A DNA stretch of 64,000 nucleotides from Mycobacterium sp. (lineage in GTDB: Bacteria; Actinomycetota; Actinomycetes; Mycobacteriales; Mycobacteriaceae), in assembly GCF_002863225.1 (NCBI RefSeq), contig NZ_PKEK01000005.1, positions 1 to 64,000 on the forward strand, read 5' to 3'. Position 1 is the first letter of the stretch. Each line of letters starts with the position of its first letter. The notes beneath the pieces were generated by a model. It saw nothing but the letters and a program-made list of their open reading frames with translations. It was not told where the DNA came from and did not search any database. The position numbers and the translations under genes were made by a program. Positions 8,230-16,152 of this stretch are shown here, one piece after another.

Positions 8230-9251
8230 TCGACCGTTCGGCGGGGCCACCCGACGGCAGCCACGCCGAGCCCGGCCGGGACGAAACACACAGCGGCGTA
8301 GGTCAGGTTTCCGGTCGGCGGGAACGCGGTGATCCAGAGCGCTGCGAGCACAACCAGATACAGCGGACCGAAGACCCGGACAAACTGGTTGGGCTGTGGC
8401 TTGATCCGCCGCGCCTGGTGCCACAAGACCGGCACCGCGACCAGCGCGACCGCCGCCAATTCGATGGTGAAGATCGTCGCCTGGACGCCGGTGTGCGGGT
8501 GCGGGCCACCGAACAGTGAGGTCGGGATGCTGAGCACGGCAATGCCGATGGGCACCAGCATGCCGGCGATCACCGTCCGCCCCGCTCGATGCGACCCCCG
8601 AACGATCCGCAGGACGAGCGCTGTGACGACGATCGGTCCGAGCGTGGCGAAAATGAACACACTCGTCATCGGCACCGTGGTCAGCATCGGCCGGTTGATC
8701 GGGTTGGCGCTGTTCCATGCCCACCAGTGCAATTGGGGCCCGAGTTGGTCGAAGATCTCGTAGAGGCAGTGATGAACGAATCCGACACACACAGCGCCGA
8801 CCACGATTCCACGATCGCGGAACACACCGAGCTCCCGCACGATCTCATAGGCAAGGCTGACGACGGCCGGGTACAGGGCGACGATGTAGAGCGGTAGCCG
8901 ATCGAACAGAAAATCGACTGTGAAGACGTTGTGCACGAACACGATTCCGAGCTGGTCCTGAATCCCGAAAACGTTCGGAAAGTACAGCGGGATCTCGATC
9001 ACGAACAGATAGACGACGGTGGCGAACCACAGGGCGAGATTGGTCGGATCGCCCTCGCGACGAAGTCTGCGGATGCCGTGGATCAAAGCCATGATCGCGC
9101 CGGCCACCATCATCAGTTCCAGCACCGGCAACGTGCCGTTGGTCAGGTGTAGCGGATTACGTAGGTGGATCAACGCCAGTGCATTTCGACAGCTGAAGTC
9201 GCCGAGCGGCCCGGCGATCGCGTCGAACGCCGCGGTGCACTGGCCGGGCAT
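8190..9251 (-). CDS. Polytopic membrane protein, function unknown
   Basis: A 353-residue protein with about eight or nine hydrophobic helices spread over its length, for example VLELMMVAGAIMALIHGI, ALWFATVVYLFVIEIPLYF and TSVFIFATLGPIVVTALVL. Conserved-looking polar residues sit inside the membrane region (FVHNVFTVDFLFDR, CVGFVHHCLYEIFDQLGPQLHWW), a hint of metal or substrate binding rather than simple structure. The start ATG shares its A with the TGA of the upstream di-iron-type gene, so translation is coupled. No named family is recognised. Confidence 0.75.
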   Translation of the reverse strand: MPGQCTAAFDAIAGPLGDFSCRNALALIHLRNPLHLTNGTLPVLELMMVAGAIMALIHGIRRLRREGDPTNLALWFATVVYLFVIEIPLYFPNVFGIQDQLGIVFVHNVFTVDFLFDRLPLYIVALYPAVVSLAYEIVRELGVFRDRGIVVGAVCVGFVHHCLYEIFDQLGPQLHWWAWNSANPINRPMLTTVPMTSVFIFATLGPIVVTALVLRIVRGSHRAGRTVIAGMLVPIGIAVLSIPTSLFGGPHPHTGVQATIFTIELAAVALVAVPVLWHQARRIKPQPNQFVRVFGPLYLVVLAALWITAFPPTGNLTYAAVCFVPAGLGVAAVGWPRRTVDQSATTAISLPSR

Positions 9252-10156
9252 CAGGACGCCACCTGACCGGTGTACCAGCGGGTCACGTCACCGCCGGAGT
9301 TCCATCGGTCGAACCACCCGTCGGCGAACGGCGGCAGCGGCTGATGCTCCGGATTGTGATACGGCGTCTGGCTCAACAGGACTCGGCCCACAGCGAGCAG
9401 GCGCTGCCTGCGGGGCACGGTAGCGAAGGCGTTCGGGATCGTCGAGCGCCTGCGGGCCAACCTGTCGCGCAGGCCTTGCTTCAATCCGAACGTCGGCAGC
9501 AACGTACGGGCATCGAGGCGATCCGCCTCGGGCACATGAGTATTCACGCCCTCGGCGATGATCCGCGTCACCGCGACCAGGTGGGCGAATATCCTGGGCA
9601 GAGCCCGGATCCGGAACCAGCTCTCACCAATCACGGCGTCGTAGATGACCAATGCCGAGCTTCGGTGCTCGACCTCTTCGACGAAGTGCCACAACAACAA
9701 TGACGCCACCCGGTCGTCACCGGGGCGGAACAACGTGGCCTCGTTGTCCAGCATCATCTTGAAGCTCGGCGTGAAGGTCGCCTCCAGGTCGGCGATATAG
9801 GCGAGCCGGAACTTCAGCGACGTGGTCCTGGTGACCTCGTCGAAGCTGGCGGTCGCGGCATCGAAGGTCTGCTGGAGTCCGGGGTACCGCTTGATCAGTG
9901 CGGACACGTGTTTGCGGTGGGTGCTGGAATGCTGCGCCTCCTGGCGCAGGAATTGCGTCGCCTCGGCCGCCACTTCCGGGTCGGTGATCAGCGGCTTGGC
10001 CTCTTGTACCGCGGCCACGATGAATTGTTCGAAGCAGATCGCGATCATCGATGTCGCGTTCATGAAGAAGGAGAACTGCGGGTTGGCCGGGTTCCACTCC
10101 CACGGCACGTCGCCGGTGAAGTCGAACTTCGGCCGGCGGACTTCAAGGGCGGTCAT
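9251..10156 (-). CDS. Predicted metal-dependent hydrolase (PF10118 type), ferritin-like di-iron motifs
   Basis: A 301-residue protein of the family annotated as predicted metal-dependent hydrolase. Two acidic-histidine clusters, FLRQEAQHSSTH and HFVEEVEHR, plus an upstream CFEQF, give the spaced E/ExxH pattern of a four-helix di-iron site. The hydrolase name is a guess carried by the family; a ferritin-like oxygenase is just as likely. It is the first gene of a two-gene operon with the polytopic membrane protein and is divergent from a TetR gene, with a perfect inverted repeat between them, so it is probably the TetR target. Confidence 0.75.
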   Translation of the reverse strand: MTALEVRRPKFDFTGDVPWEWNPANPQFSFFMNATSMIAICFEQFIVAAVQEAKPLITDPEVAAEATQFLRQEAQHSSTHRKHVSALIKRYPGLQQTFDAATASFDEVTRTTSLKFRLAYIADLEATFTPSFKMMLDNEATLFRPGDDRVASLLLWHFVEEVEHRSSALVIYDAVIGESWFRIRALPRIFAHLVAVTRIIAEGVNTHVPEADRLDARTLLPTFGLKQGLRDRLARRRSTIPNAFATVPRRQRLLAVGRVLLSQTPYHNPEHQPLPPFADGWFDRWNSGGDVTRWYTGQVAS

Positions 10157-10188
10157 CGCAACTCCCGGTAGTCATTGCACACAATGCT

Positions 10189-10207
10189 CACACATGTGTT
10201 ATGTGTG
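10189..10207. promoter_or_regulatory. Putative TetR operator, 19-bp inverted repeat
   Basis: CACACAT-GTGTT-ATGTGTG: two perfect 7-base arms with a 5-base centre, in the divergent intergenic region between the di-iron-type gene and the TetR gene. Position and symmetry fit an autoregulating TetR repressor that also controls the divergent operon. Confidence 0.6.
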
Positions 10208-10243
10208 TATTCTTGGCTCAGTCGAGCGGAAGAGTCAAGGCTG

Positions 10244-10909
10244 ATGGGCCGAAAAGGATGGGCGGGATCACCGCCGACGGACGACGCGGAGGCGCGCAAG
10301 CGCATCATCGACGCGGCGTTGCACCTGGTCGATCGGCGCGGCGCGGGACAGACCACGGTGTCCGACATCGCCGACGCGTTGGGCATCACCCGGCGCACGG
10401 TTTACCGCTACTTCGCGGGGACCGAGGAGTTGTTCACCGCTGTTGCCGAGGTGGCGCTCGGCAGCTTCGTCGCACAGATCGATCAGCTGGTCGCCGACCT
10501 GGACGTCACCAGTCAGCTCGTCGAAGTCGTCGCTTACATCGTGGAGCGGCTGCCACACGAACCGCAGTTGGTGTTACTTCTGGCCAATGACCGATCCAAT
10601 GTGTTCAGCCGCGCCATGCTGTCGACCGACGTGATCGGGCGATGCCGGGCAATCCTGCACCATGCTCAGATCGACTGGGAAGAACTGGGTTTCGACGACC
10701 GCACGATCGACGAACTGATCGAGTTTTTGTTGCGTGTCATTCAGTCGATGGTGATTGCGCCCCCGGACCCGCCGCGGTCGGCGACCGAGCTTCGTGCCTA
10801 CCTGCGTCGCTGGGTCGGCCCGGCGCTCTCACACCCCGAACTTGGCTCGCGCGTCGTCGGTGAACGGAGTGAAGAGGTTGACGAGGTTGCCGTCAGGGTC
10901 ACGGAATAG
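10244..10909 (+). CDS. TetR family transcriptional regulator
   Basis: A 221-residue regulator. The N-terminal helix-turn-helix runs from ARKRIIDAALHLVDRRGAGQTTVSDIADALGITRRTVYRYFAG, the standard TetR layout; the rest is a ligand-binding domain of no recognised class. The ATG was chosen 23 codons inside the longest frame because the upstream part overlaps the operator and would not fold as a TetR leader. The last 81 bases overlap the end of the opposing VOC gene, and the tail (RSEEVDEVAVRVTE) looks like read-through of the antisense frame, so the original stop may have been lost. Confidence 0.85.
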   Translation: MGRKGWAGSPPTDDAEARKRIIDAALHLVDRRGAGQTTVSDIADALGITRRTVYRYFAGTEELFTAVAEVALGSFVAQIDQLVADLDVTSQLVEVVAYIVERLPHEPQLVLLLANDRSNVFSRAMLSTDVIGRCRAILHHAQIDWEELGFDDRTIDELIEFLLRVIQSMVIAPPDPPRSATELRAYLRRWVGPALSHPELGSRVVGERSEEVDEVAVRVTE

Positions 10910-11227
10910 CAGCGCCCGGTTGCCCCACGGCATCGTCGTCGGGGCCGTGACGATCTCCCCCACGTCTGTCCGCAATCGCTGGTACTCGGCATCCACGTCG
11001 TCGACCAGGAACTCGATGATCGCGCTCCGATTTGCCGCCGGCTCGGCCGATCCCGCTCCGAATAGCGGAACGGTCTTGTCGCTGCCGATGGCCAAAGTCC
11101 CTACAGGCGTGGGGATCTCGGCGAAAACCTCGTTGCCCCAGACGGCCACCGTGCCGGTCACCTTTTCGTAGAACGTGACCAGCCGCATGACGTCGGCGGT
11201 GATGAGTCGGGTCGATACGAATTTCAT
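10829..11227 (-). CDS. VOC family (glyoxalase-like) protein
   Basis: A 132-residue glyoxalase-fold protein: FVSTRLITADVMRLVTFYEKVTG at the N-terminus and the closing motif FRDPDGNLVNLFTP, which supplies a metal-binding-type position in active members. Function cannot be narrowed further; the superfamily includes dioxygenases, resistance proteins and isomerases. The gene is convergent with the TetR gene and overlaps its 3' end by 81 bases, an unusually long convergent overlap for this genome. Confidence 0.8.
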   Translation of the reverse strand: MKFVSTRLITADVMRLVTFYEKVTGTVAVWGNEVFAEIPTPVGTLAIGSDKTVPLFGAGSAEPAANRSAIIEFLVDDVDAEYQRLRTDVGEIVTAPTTMPWGNRALLFRDPDGNLVNLFTPFTDDARAKFGV

Positions 11228-11262
11228 GGCGGGAATGCTAGGCGCGACCTACGACAAGAACG

Positions 11263-11610
11263 TCAGATCGGCGTCCAGACGGCGTTGTTCCAGAATCCCC
11301 ACGCCCGGGCGGTCATGTTCCACATCACCTGGGCGCCCGGTGCCCACGGTGGCGGCCCGGGCTGCGCAGGTGCCCATACCGGTGGAACACCCCACGGCCC
11401 GTTGCCCATCGGAACGCCTTGGCCGGGCCCGCGCTGCCAGTCGTGGCAGCGGTTCCAGTCCCAGTCGTAGATGCTGCCCCAGCCCGGGTCCCACGCCTGA
11501 CCGGGGCACCAGTGGTAGCTCGGCGCGGCCTGCGCGCTGCCGCTGGTCAACCCGGCCAACACCGTGCCCGCCAGCAGGCCGGCTGCCGCCGCATGCTTGA
11601 TGATCGCCAC
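11263..11610 (-). CDS. Small secreted protein, HWCPG family
   Basis: A 115-residue protein with a signal peptide (cut after GSAQA) and a Trp/Pro-rich mature part. The motif HWCPGQ at about residue 33 and DWDWNRCHDW about 15 residues later provide two cysteines, likely one disulfide. The same motif pair occurs in the secreted protein encoded 1.1 kb away on the other strand, so the two are paralogues. Function unknown; the lack of charged residues and the tryptophans suggest interaction with the envelope. GTG start. Confidence 0.7.
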   Translation of the reverse strand: MAIIKHAAAAGLLAGTVLAGLTSGSAQAAPSYHWCPGQAWDPGWGSIYDWDWNRCHDWQRGPGQGVPMGNGPWGVPPVWAPAQPGPPPWAPGAQVMWNMTARAWGFWNNAVWTPI

Positions 11611-11646
11611 CCTCAGAGTGTGCCCTAGCCCGACTCGGGTCAGACC

Positions 11647-12162
11647 CTAAACCGCACGTCTGGCCGGGGGTGGCACCCAACCCTGCAGGGCGCGTCTGCC
11701 GATCAACTGGCAGTTGTGGGTGAAGGCCAGCTTCTTGGCGGCGTCGGTGAATTCCTGATTGCTGATGACGATGCTCTTCGCGCAGTCGTGGTGACGGGCA
11801 CCGGAGACCACCTGCTGGACAGCCGCGACACCGACGGGCTTGCTCAGCCGCTTGCACTGCACCGCGACCGATCTGTCGTTGCGCCGGGCTATCAGGTCGA
11901 CCCCGTAATCACCGCTGGCCGCGGTGAACGTCACCCGCCAGCCGGCCCGCTGCAAGCGGGTCGCGACATAGCGCTCGAAGTCCGTTCCGCTCATCGCGTC
12001 GATCGCCGTCATACCGTCGCGGGGCCGCAGGCGTTCTGCCGACAACAGCACGGCCAGAAGCAAACCCACGCCCGCGCCGGCCAGGCCGATCTTCACAGTG
12101 TGTCCGACGAGACCCGCGAAGAGCCCGAAGTAGACCGGGAGAAACAAGTAGGTGATCTTCAT
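11647..12162 (-). CDS. Membrane-anchored Mrr-like restriction endonuclease
   Basis: A 171-residue protein. Two hydrophobic helices fill residues 1-42, followed by a restriction-endonuclease (PD-(D/E)xK, Mrr_cat) domain from about residue 58. Catalytic positions are visible: Glu63 in DFERYVATRL, Asp89 in GDYGVDLIA and the Gln102-x-Lys104 of VQCKRL. Mrr domains cleave modified DNA; here the domain would sit on the cytosolic face of the membrane. No methylase gene lies nearby, which fits a type IV (modification-dependent) or a housekeeping role. Lies between the two secreted HWCPG proteins. Confidence 0.8.
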   Translation of the reverse strand: MKITYLFLPVYFGLFAGLVGHTVKIGLAGAGVGLLLAVLLSAERLRPRDGMTAIDAMSGTDFERYVATRLQRAGWRVTFTAASGDYGVDLIARRNDRSVAVQCKRLSKPVGVAAVQQVVSGARHHDCAKSIVISNQEFTDAAKKLAFTHNCQLIGRRALQGWVPPPARRAV

Positions 12163-12423
12163 GTCGCGCCGATGATAAGGACGGTCACCGACATCCGCGC
12201 GTGACTGTGAGTCGCCAGCGGAAATCGCTGGGTCTCAGGAACTTTCACCACTAACGTTTCTCTATCGCATTCTTGTTGCGCGCAAAGAGTATTGATAACG
12301 GGCTCACATTTCTGGACCTATCCAAATGTCGGGTAATTGCAGCACGGTTTCGCAGTTCTCGTCCACGACAGCAACGGCATGCCGCACGATCGATTCATCA
12401 TCGTTGCCAAGAAAGGTCGAGCA

Positions 12424-12801
12424 ATGAACACAAGCCGAATCGTCATGAGTGTGACGGCCGCGGTGCTGGTGTCGGGCGCACTGTCGGGCCTTGGCCCGGT
12501 CGGTGTCACCGCGCACGCGCGGCCGGGTGCTCCGGCTCCGACGGACGACAACGGTTGGGGCCCGGCCCACCACTGGTGCCCCGGCGAAGAACCCCGGCCC
12601 GCCACCGGAAACCACGTCACGGACCCGCTGATCTGGGACTGGAATGTGTGCCACACCTACTACTTCCTTTGGCCGGGAATGGGCAACGTCTCCAGCCTGA
12701 TCTGGGACGGCGACAACCCGCCACCGCGGCCCGGTACACCTCCGGGTCTCTACTGCGACCCCGAGACCTTCCGGAATTGCCGCATCGACACCCACCCGTA
12801 G
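12424..12801 (+). CDS. Small secreted protein, HWCPG family (paralogue)
   Basis: A 125-residue exported protein. The signal peptide ends near VTAHA. The mature part contains HHWCPGEEP, DWNVCHTYYF and two further cysteines (LYCDPETFRNCRID), so two disulfides are possible. The HWCPG and WDWNxCH motifs and their spacing are shared with the secreted protein encoded to the left on the opposite strand. The ATG is preceded by GAAAGG at suitable distance; an upstream in-frame start would spoil the signal peptide. Function unknown. Confidence 0.7.
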   Translation: MNTSRIVMSVTAAVLVSGALSGLGPVGVTAHARPGAPAPTDDNGWGPAHHWCPGEEPRPATGNHVTDPLIWDWNVCHTYYFLWPGMGNVSSLIWDGDNPPPRPGTPPGLYCDPETFRNCRIDTHP

Positions 12802-12856
12802 GCCGGGATCGTCGAACTCCTGCTTCGCGCCGAGCTTCCCGCGTTAGTCTTTGCCG

Positions 12857-13804
12857 ATGATCGCGGGCGATCGGGCGCCTGACTTCACCCTGTACGACCA
12901 CACCGGTCGGCCTCGGACACTGTCCGCGCTGCTCTCGGGTGGTCCGGTTGCGCTGTTCTTCTTCCCGCTGGCGTCCTCTCCCATCTGCACCGCCCAGGCC
13001 TGTCACTTCCGGAATCTGAGCGACGAGTTCGCCAGGGTGGGCGCACAGCGGGTCGGCATCAGCACCGACACCGTCGACCGGCAGGCCCACTTCGCCCGGC
13101 AACGCTCGTTCGACTATCCGCTGCTGTCCGACGCCGACAGTGTGGTGTCCGAGCTGTTCGGTGTGCGCCGCGGCAGGCTCGCGTCTTTGCGTAGATCCGT
13201 CATGGCGCGCGAGGCATCCGGCCGAGGCCGGCACACGCGACGTCGCGGCGTGCTCGCCCGGCTGCTACCGGTCAGGCGGGTCACTTTCGTCATCGACACC
13301 GACCGCACCATTCTGAAGGTCATCTCCAATGAAGTGCGGGCGTCGGTGCACGCCGACGAGGCGTTGCGGTTCTTGCGGGGCCATCAGCCGCGACCGCCGC
13401 TGCGCGACGACGAAACAGACTGGTTCACCGAGCCGGAGACCGCCGAAGAGCCGAGCCTGGTGCGACCGTTCACACTGTCGACGGGCCGGATCGATTCCGG
13501 TGTCGACCTGGCCCTCGAAGCGCCGATCGAGGCTCTCGGCACCGCAACGAAGCCGCCGCGCTGGCGGAAAAACGATGTGCGGGGCCAGATCCTGACGTCG
13601 TGTGCGCAGAGCCCCTCGGTCGCCGAGATTGCCTCCACCCTGTCACTACCACTCGGCGCGACCCGATTCCTGGTCGATGACCTTGCGGCACAGGGATATC
13701 TGCGAGTACACGCCCCACAGGGTGACGCCATGCCGATCGACGAACGACGTGAACTGATCGAACGGACACTGCGCGGCCTGCGGGCCCTGCGACCCAGCTC
13801 CTAG
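12857..13804 (+). CDS. Peroxiredoxin (BCP/PrxQ type) fused to a DUF742 domain
   Basis: A 315-residue two-domain protein. Residues 1-165 form a thioredoxin-fold peroxiredoxin with the BCP-type motif PICTAQAC: Cys44 as peroxidatic and Cys49 as resolving cysteine, five apart as in bacterioferritin comigratory protein. An Arg-rich insertion (about 105-130) precedes the last strand, VTFVIDTDRTILKV. After a linker, residues 199-285 read as DUF742: LVRPFTLSTGR at the start and SVAEIASTLSLPLGATRFLVDDLAAQGYLRVHAP, a winged-helix-like end. DUF742 normally stands alone in operons with a roadblock protein and a small GTPase; none is here. The fusion suggests that peroxide sensing or reduction is tied to a DUF742 regulatory partner, which is inference. 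ATG start; a TTG two codons upstream is possible. Confidence 0.8.
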   Translation: MIAGDRAPDFTLYDHTGRPRTLSALLSGGPVALFFFPLASSPICTAQACHFRNLSDEFARVGAQRVGISTDTVDRQAHFARQRSFDYPLLSDADSVVSELFGVRRGRLASLRRSVMAREASGRGRHTRRRGVLARLLPVRRVTFVIDTDRTILKVISNEVRASVHADEALRFLRGHQPRPPLRDDETDWFTEPETAEEPSLVRPFTLSTGRIDSGVDLALEAPIEALGTATKPPRWRKNDVRGQILTSCAQSPSVAEIASTLSLPLGATRFLVDDLAAQGYLRVHAPQGDAMPIDERRELIERTLRGLRALRPSS

Positions 13805-14694
13805 ACCCCCGCGGGATAGGCGTTGAGCAGTGCCTGCCACAGCTCGGTCATGGTGAGCGTCTCGATTTCGTTGATGGTCGTCATGCCGTCGACCGTGGTT
13901 GTGGCCGAGGCGATTTGTTCCGCCGACAGACCGAGGTAGGCCTCGTGGAGTTGCATGCCGAGGAAGATGTCCTGCCACGACGTGCCCAGCGAGCCGGGAT
14001 CCGCCCACGCGTCGCCGTCGATGTTGTAGATCTCGGTCGGGAACAGGTCGGTGGGAACACCGAGTGGGTTGGCCCCCAGCATCACGAAACGTAAAGCGTC
14101 GCTTGGGATTCCCTGATCGGAGAGCTGCTCTTGGGCGAGCGCGGCGATGGCGGCGCTCTGGGAATACGTGAAAATGGTCAGCGGGTCGGAGCACACGCCG
14201 GAAACGTCGCATCCCATGTTTCCGGCTTCGTAGTCGGCGGTGATCGCATTGATCAGAATCTGCTGGCCCTCGGCCACACTGGCTTCGTAGTCAGTGGTCT
14301 GCGGGGTGGTCAGCGCAATTGTCGTCGCGGTATCGCCGTCGTATCCATTCGGGAACAGGTAGAGGTTCATCGCGGCGCTGATGTAGGCGGCATTCGGTGT
14401 CGGAACGCCGGTGGCGCCCAAGATGAGGGCGTGCGTTGATCCCTCCAGGAAGTCGGGATCGTCCAGCAGAGCGCCGGCGCCGTCCTCCACGCTGGGCACA
14501 CCGAACAGCCAGCTGAAGGCGTTACTCCAGTCGCCCAGCAAGTTGGTGGTGGTGTCGGCGGCGCCGGACGTCGTCCCGGACCACCAGTCGCCGGTCAAGG
14601 CGGACCACCAGTCGGTGCCATTGTCGGCGTTTGCCGGCGCTGCCAATGCAATGCCCGCGCCGCATAATGCGGCGCCCAGAATCATTTTCTTCAT
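13801..14694 (-). CDS. Secreted PE-PPE domain esterase-like protein
   Basis: A 297-residue protein with a signal peptide (MKKMILGAALCGAGIALAAPANA) followed by the PE-PPE C-terminal domain, an alpha/beta-hydrolase-like serine esterase fold. The nucleophile elbow is TYSQSAAIA with Ser178, the GxSxS variant of this family. Unlike the mycobacterial PE/PPE proteins that share this domain, it carries no PE or PPE module and would be exported through Sec. Probable substrates are mycobacterial lipids or short acyl esters, by family. It overlaps the end of the peroxiredoxin-DUF742 gene by 4 bases, tail to tail. Confidence 0.85.
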   Translation of the reverse strand: MKKMILGAALCGAGIALAAPANADNGTDWWSALTGDWWSGTTSGAADTTTNLLGDWSNAFSWLFGVPSVEDGAGALLDDPDFLEGSTHALILGATGVPTPNAAYISAAMNLYLFPNGYDGDTATTIALTTPQTTDYEASVAEGQQILINAITADYEAGNMGCDVSGVCSDPLTIFTYSQSAAIAALAQEQLSDQGIPSDALRFVMLGANPLGVPTDLFPTEIYNIDGDAWADPGSLGTSWQDIFLGMQLHEAYLGLSAEQIASATTTVDGMTTINEIETLTMTELWQALLNAYPAGV

Positions 14695-15160
14695 CGGTCC
14701 CCCTTGGTTTCAAGAACACAGATGGTGGTGTGGTGCCGCGTTCGAACTGCACGGCTGCTGCTGCCTGTCCGACACACCCCCGCGGATGCCGTGAAACTTC
14801 TCAGGTAGAGCTAAGCTATCGCTCAAGTTTTGTGCGAGTAAAGCGAATCAGAATTAAACCTGCGGACTTTTTTGAATGGCTTATTGATGCCGTCTGAAGC
14901 TTTTCCGGCGAATTGAATAACGCCTTCGAACTGGGGAAACAGCGAGCAGCGCCCGCTAGTCGGCTATCGAATCAGACCTAAGATCCAGAATGTTGGACGG
15001 GCAAACCGATCCATGGAAATAACGGCTGGAAACCGTAGGTATCCGTTGGGCCGAAAATCATCGAAAACGGGGCTCGACGCGTGTTCGGTTAGCCGTCATG
15101 TTGACCCGAAATTCGGCCATGTCGCGGCTCGATCGGTGCGAAAGCGCGCCTCGGGCGCAG
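14695..15160. other. Intergenic stretch with reduced G+C, no gene recognised
   Basis: About 466 bases upstream of the PE-PPE-type gene and downstream of the monooxygenase gene. The part from about 14800 to 14960 is clearly richer in A+T than its surroundings, for instance a TTTTTT run and AATTGAATAAC. No open frame with sound codon use, hairpin terminator or tRNA is visible. It probably holds the promoter of the esterase gene and possibly a small RNA. Confidence 0.4.
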
Positions 15161-15454
15161 TCAACGGATCGAGTATCGGCGTTCGATTCCGGCAGTGACC
15201 TCACCCCATTTGCTGGCGGCGACTCGTGCCTGATGCGCATCCAAAGCCGCTCTGTCGACGAATCGCTCGTCGACCTGCCAGACGTAGCGGTCATCGGTCT
15301 GGTGCACCTCGAATGAGATGCATCCCGGCTCGGCACGCGTCAGGTCGATGTGTTGCGGCAGATGCCGTTGTACGACGGCCACCTCTTCGTCACTCGCGCA
15401 GACGAGCTGCCCGCTGAGCGCGACCTGCGACGGCAACTCGTCGTTGCCGGTCAT
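15161..15454 (-). CDS. Antibiotic biosynthesis monooxygenase (ABM) domain protein
   Basis: A 97-residue YgiN-type protein. The ferredoxin-like ABM fold is visible as VALSGQLVCASDEEVAVVQRHLPQHIDLTRAEPGCISFEVHQ, then DERFVDRAALDAHQ, where the closing His belongs to the conserved helix. Small ABM proteins oxidise quinols or simply bind aromatic ligands, usually as dimers. The start ATG overlaps the stop of the upstream P-loop gene (ATGA), so it is the second gene of a coupled pair. Confidence 0.8.
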   Translation of the reverse strand: MTGNDELPSQVALSGQLVCASDEEVAVVQRHLPQHIDLTRAEPGCISFEVHQTDDRYVWQVDERFVDRAALDAHQARVAASKWGEVTAGIERRYSIR

Positions 15455-15966
15455 AGTCGCCGACGAATCTGCTCGGCGCACTCGATTGGAGTGAGGTGCG
15501 TGGTGTCGACGACGTCGGCCTGTGCGTGCAGCCAGGTGCGGGCCGCGTCCGCGTACACATCCACATGCGCGTGGCGGAACGCCGAGGAGCCGAGAAGTGT
15601 ATCGCTGTCGATGCGCCCGCGCAGGATCTCGTCATCGGCATGAAGGACGAAGTGCCGCAACGGGATTCCGTATTGCTCGAGGCCGGAGCTGATCTCGCGC
15701 CAGTACTGCTCGACCAGCACGGTCATCGGCATCACCAAGGTGCCGCCGGTGTAGTCGAGTACGCGCCGAGCGGTCTCGACGACAAGCGGGCGCCACGGGG
15801 GCCAGTGCTGGAAGTTGTCGGTCTCGGGCAGACCCGGCTTGATGTCCATCAGCGTCTGGCCGACCTTCTCGGCGTCGAACACCCGGGAGTCCGGGATCAG
15901 CGGCTGCAGAAGCGCACTCGTCGTCGTCTTCCCTACGCCGTGGGTGCCGTTGAGCCATACGATCAC
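15451..15966 (-). CDS. P-loop ATPase/kinase, TmrB-like
   Basis: A 171-residue nucleotide-binding protein that opens with VIVWLNGTHGVGKTT, where GTHGVGKTT is the Walker A loop. The start and the following FDAEKVG and PMTVLVEQYW segments resemble TmrB, the Bacillus tunicamycin-resistance ATP-binding protein, and shikimate-kinase-like small kinases. The GTG start just before the first strand was preferred to a TTG six codons upstream, by analogy with TmrB. It could phosphorylate a small molecule; the true substrate is unknown. Coupled to the downstream ABM gene. Confidence 0.65.
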   Translation of the reverse strand: MIVWLNGTHGVGKTTTSALLQPLIPDSRVFDAEKVGQTLMDIKPGLPETDNFQHWPPWRPLVVETARRVLDYTGGTLVMPMTVLVEQYWREISSGLEQYGIPLRHFVLHADDEILRGRIDSDTLLGSSAFRHAHVDVYADAARTWLHAQADVVDTTHLTPIECAEQIRRRL

Positions 15967-16152
15967 AGCCCGCAACGCTAGCAATCGTCGCGCCGGGCGA
16001 ACTCAGGCGTTGAAGCGGAACTCTGCGACGTGACGACGGACCCGAAATAGCCTGTGGTCAATGGCCAATCGGGCGGGACGGCATAGTCGCCATGGCTCAG
16101 TTGACGCATCAGGTCGGCCCGTCAAGCATTGAGCCCTCTGCGGTCGCGACCT

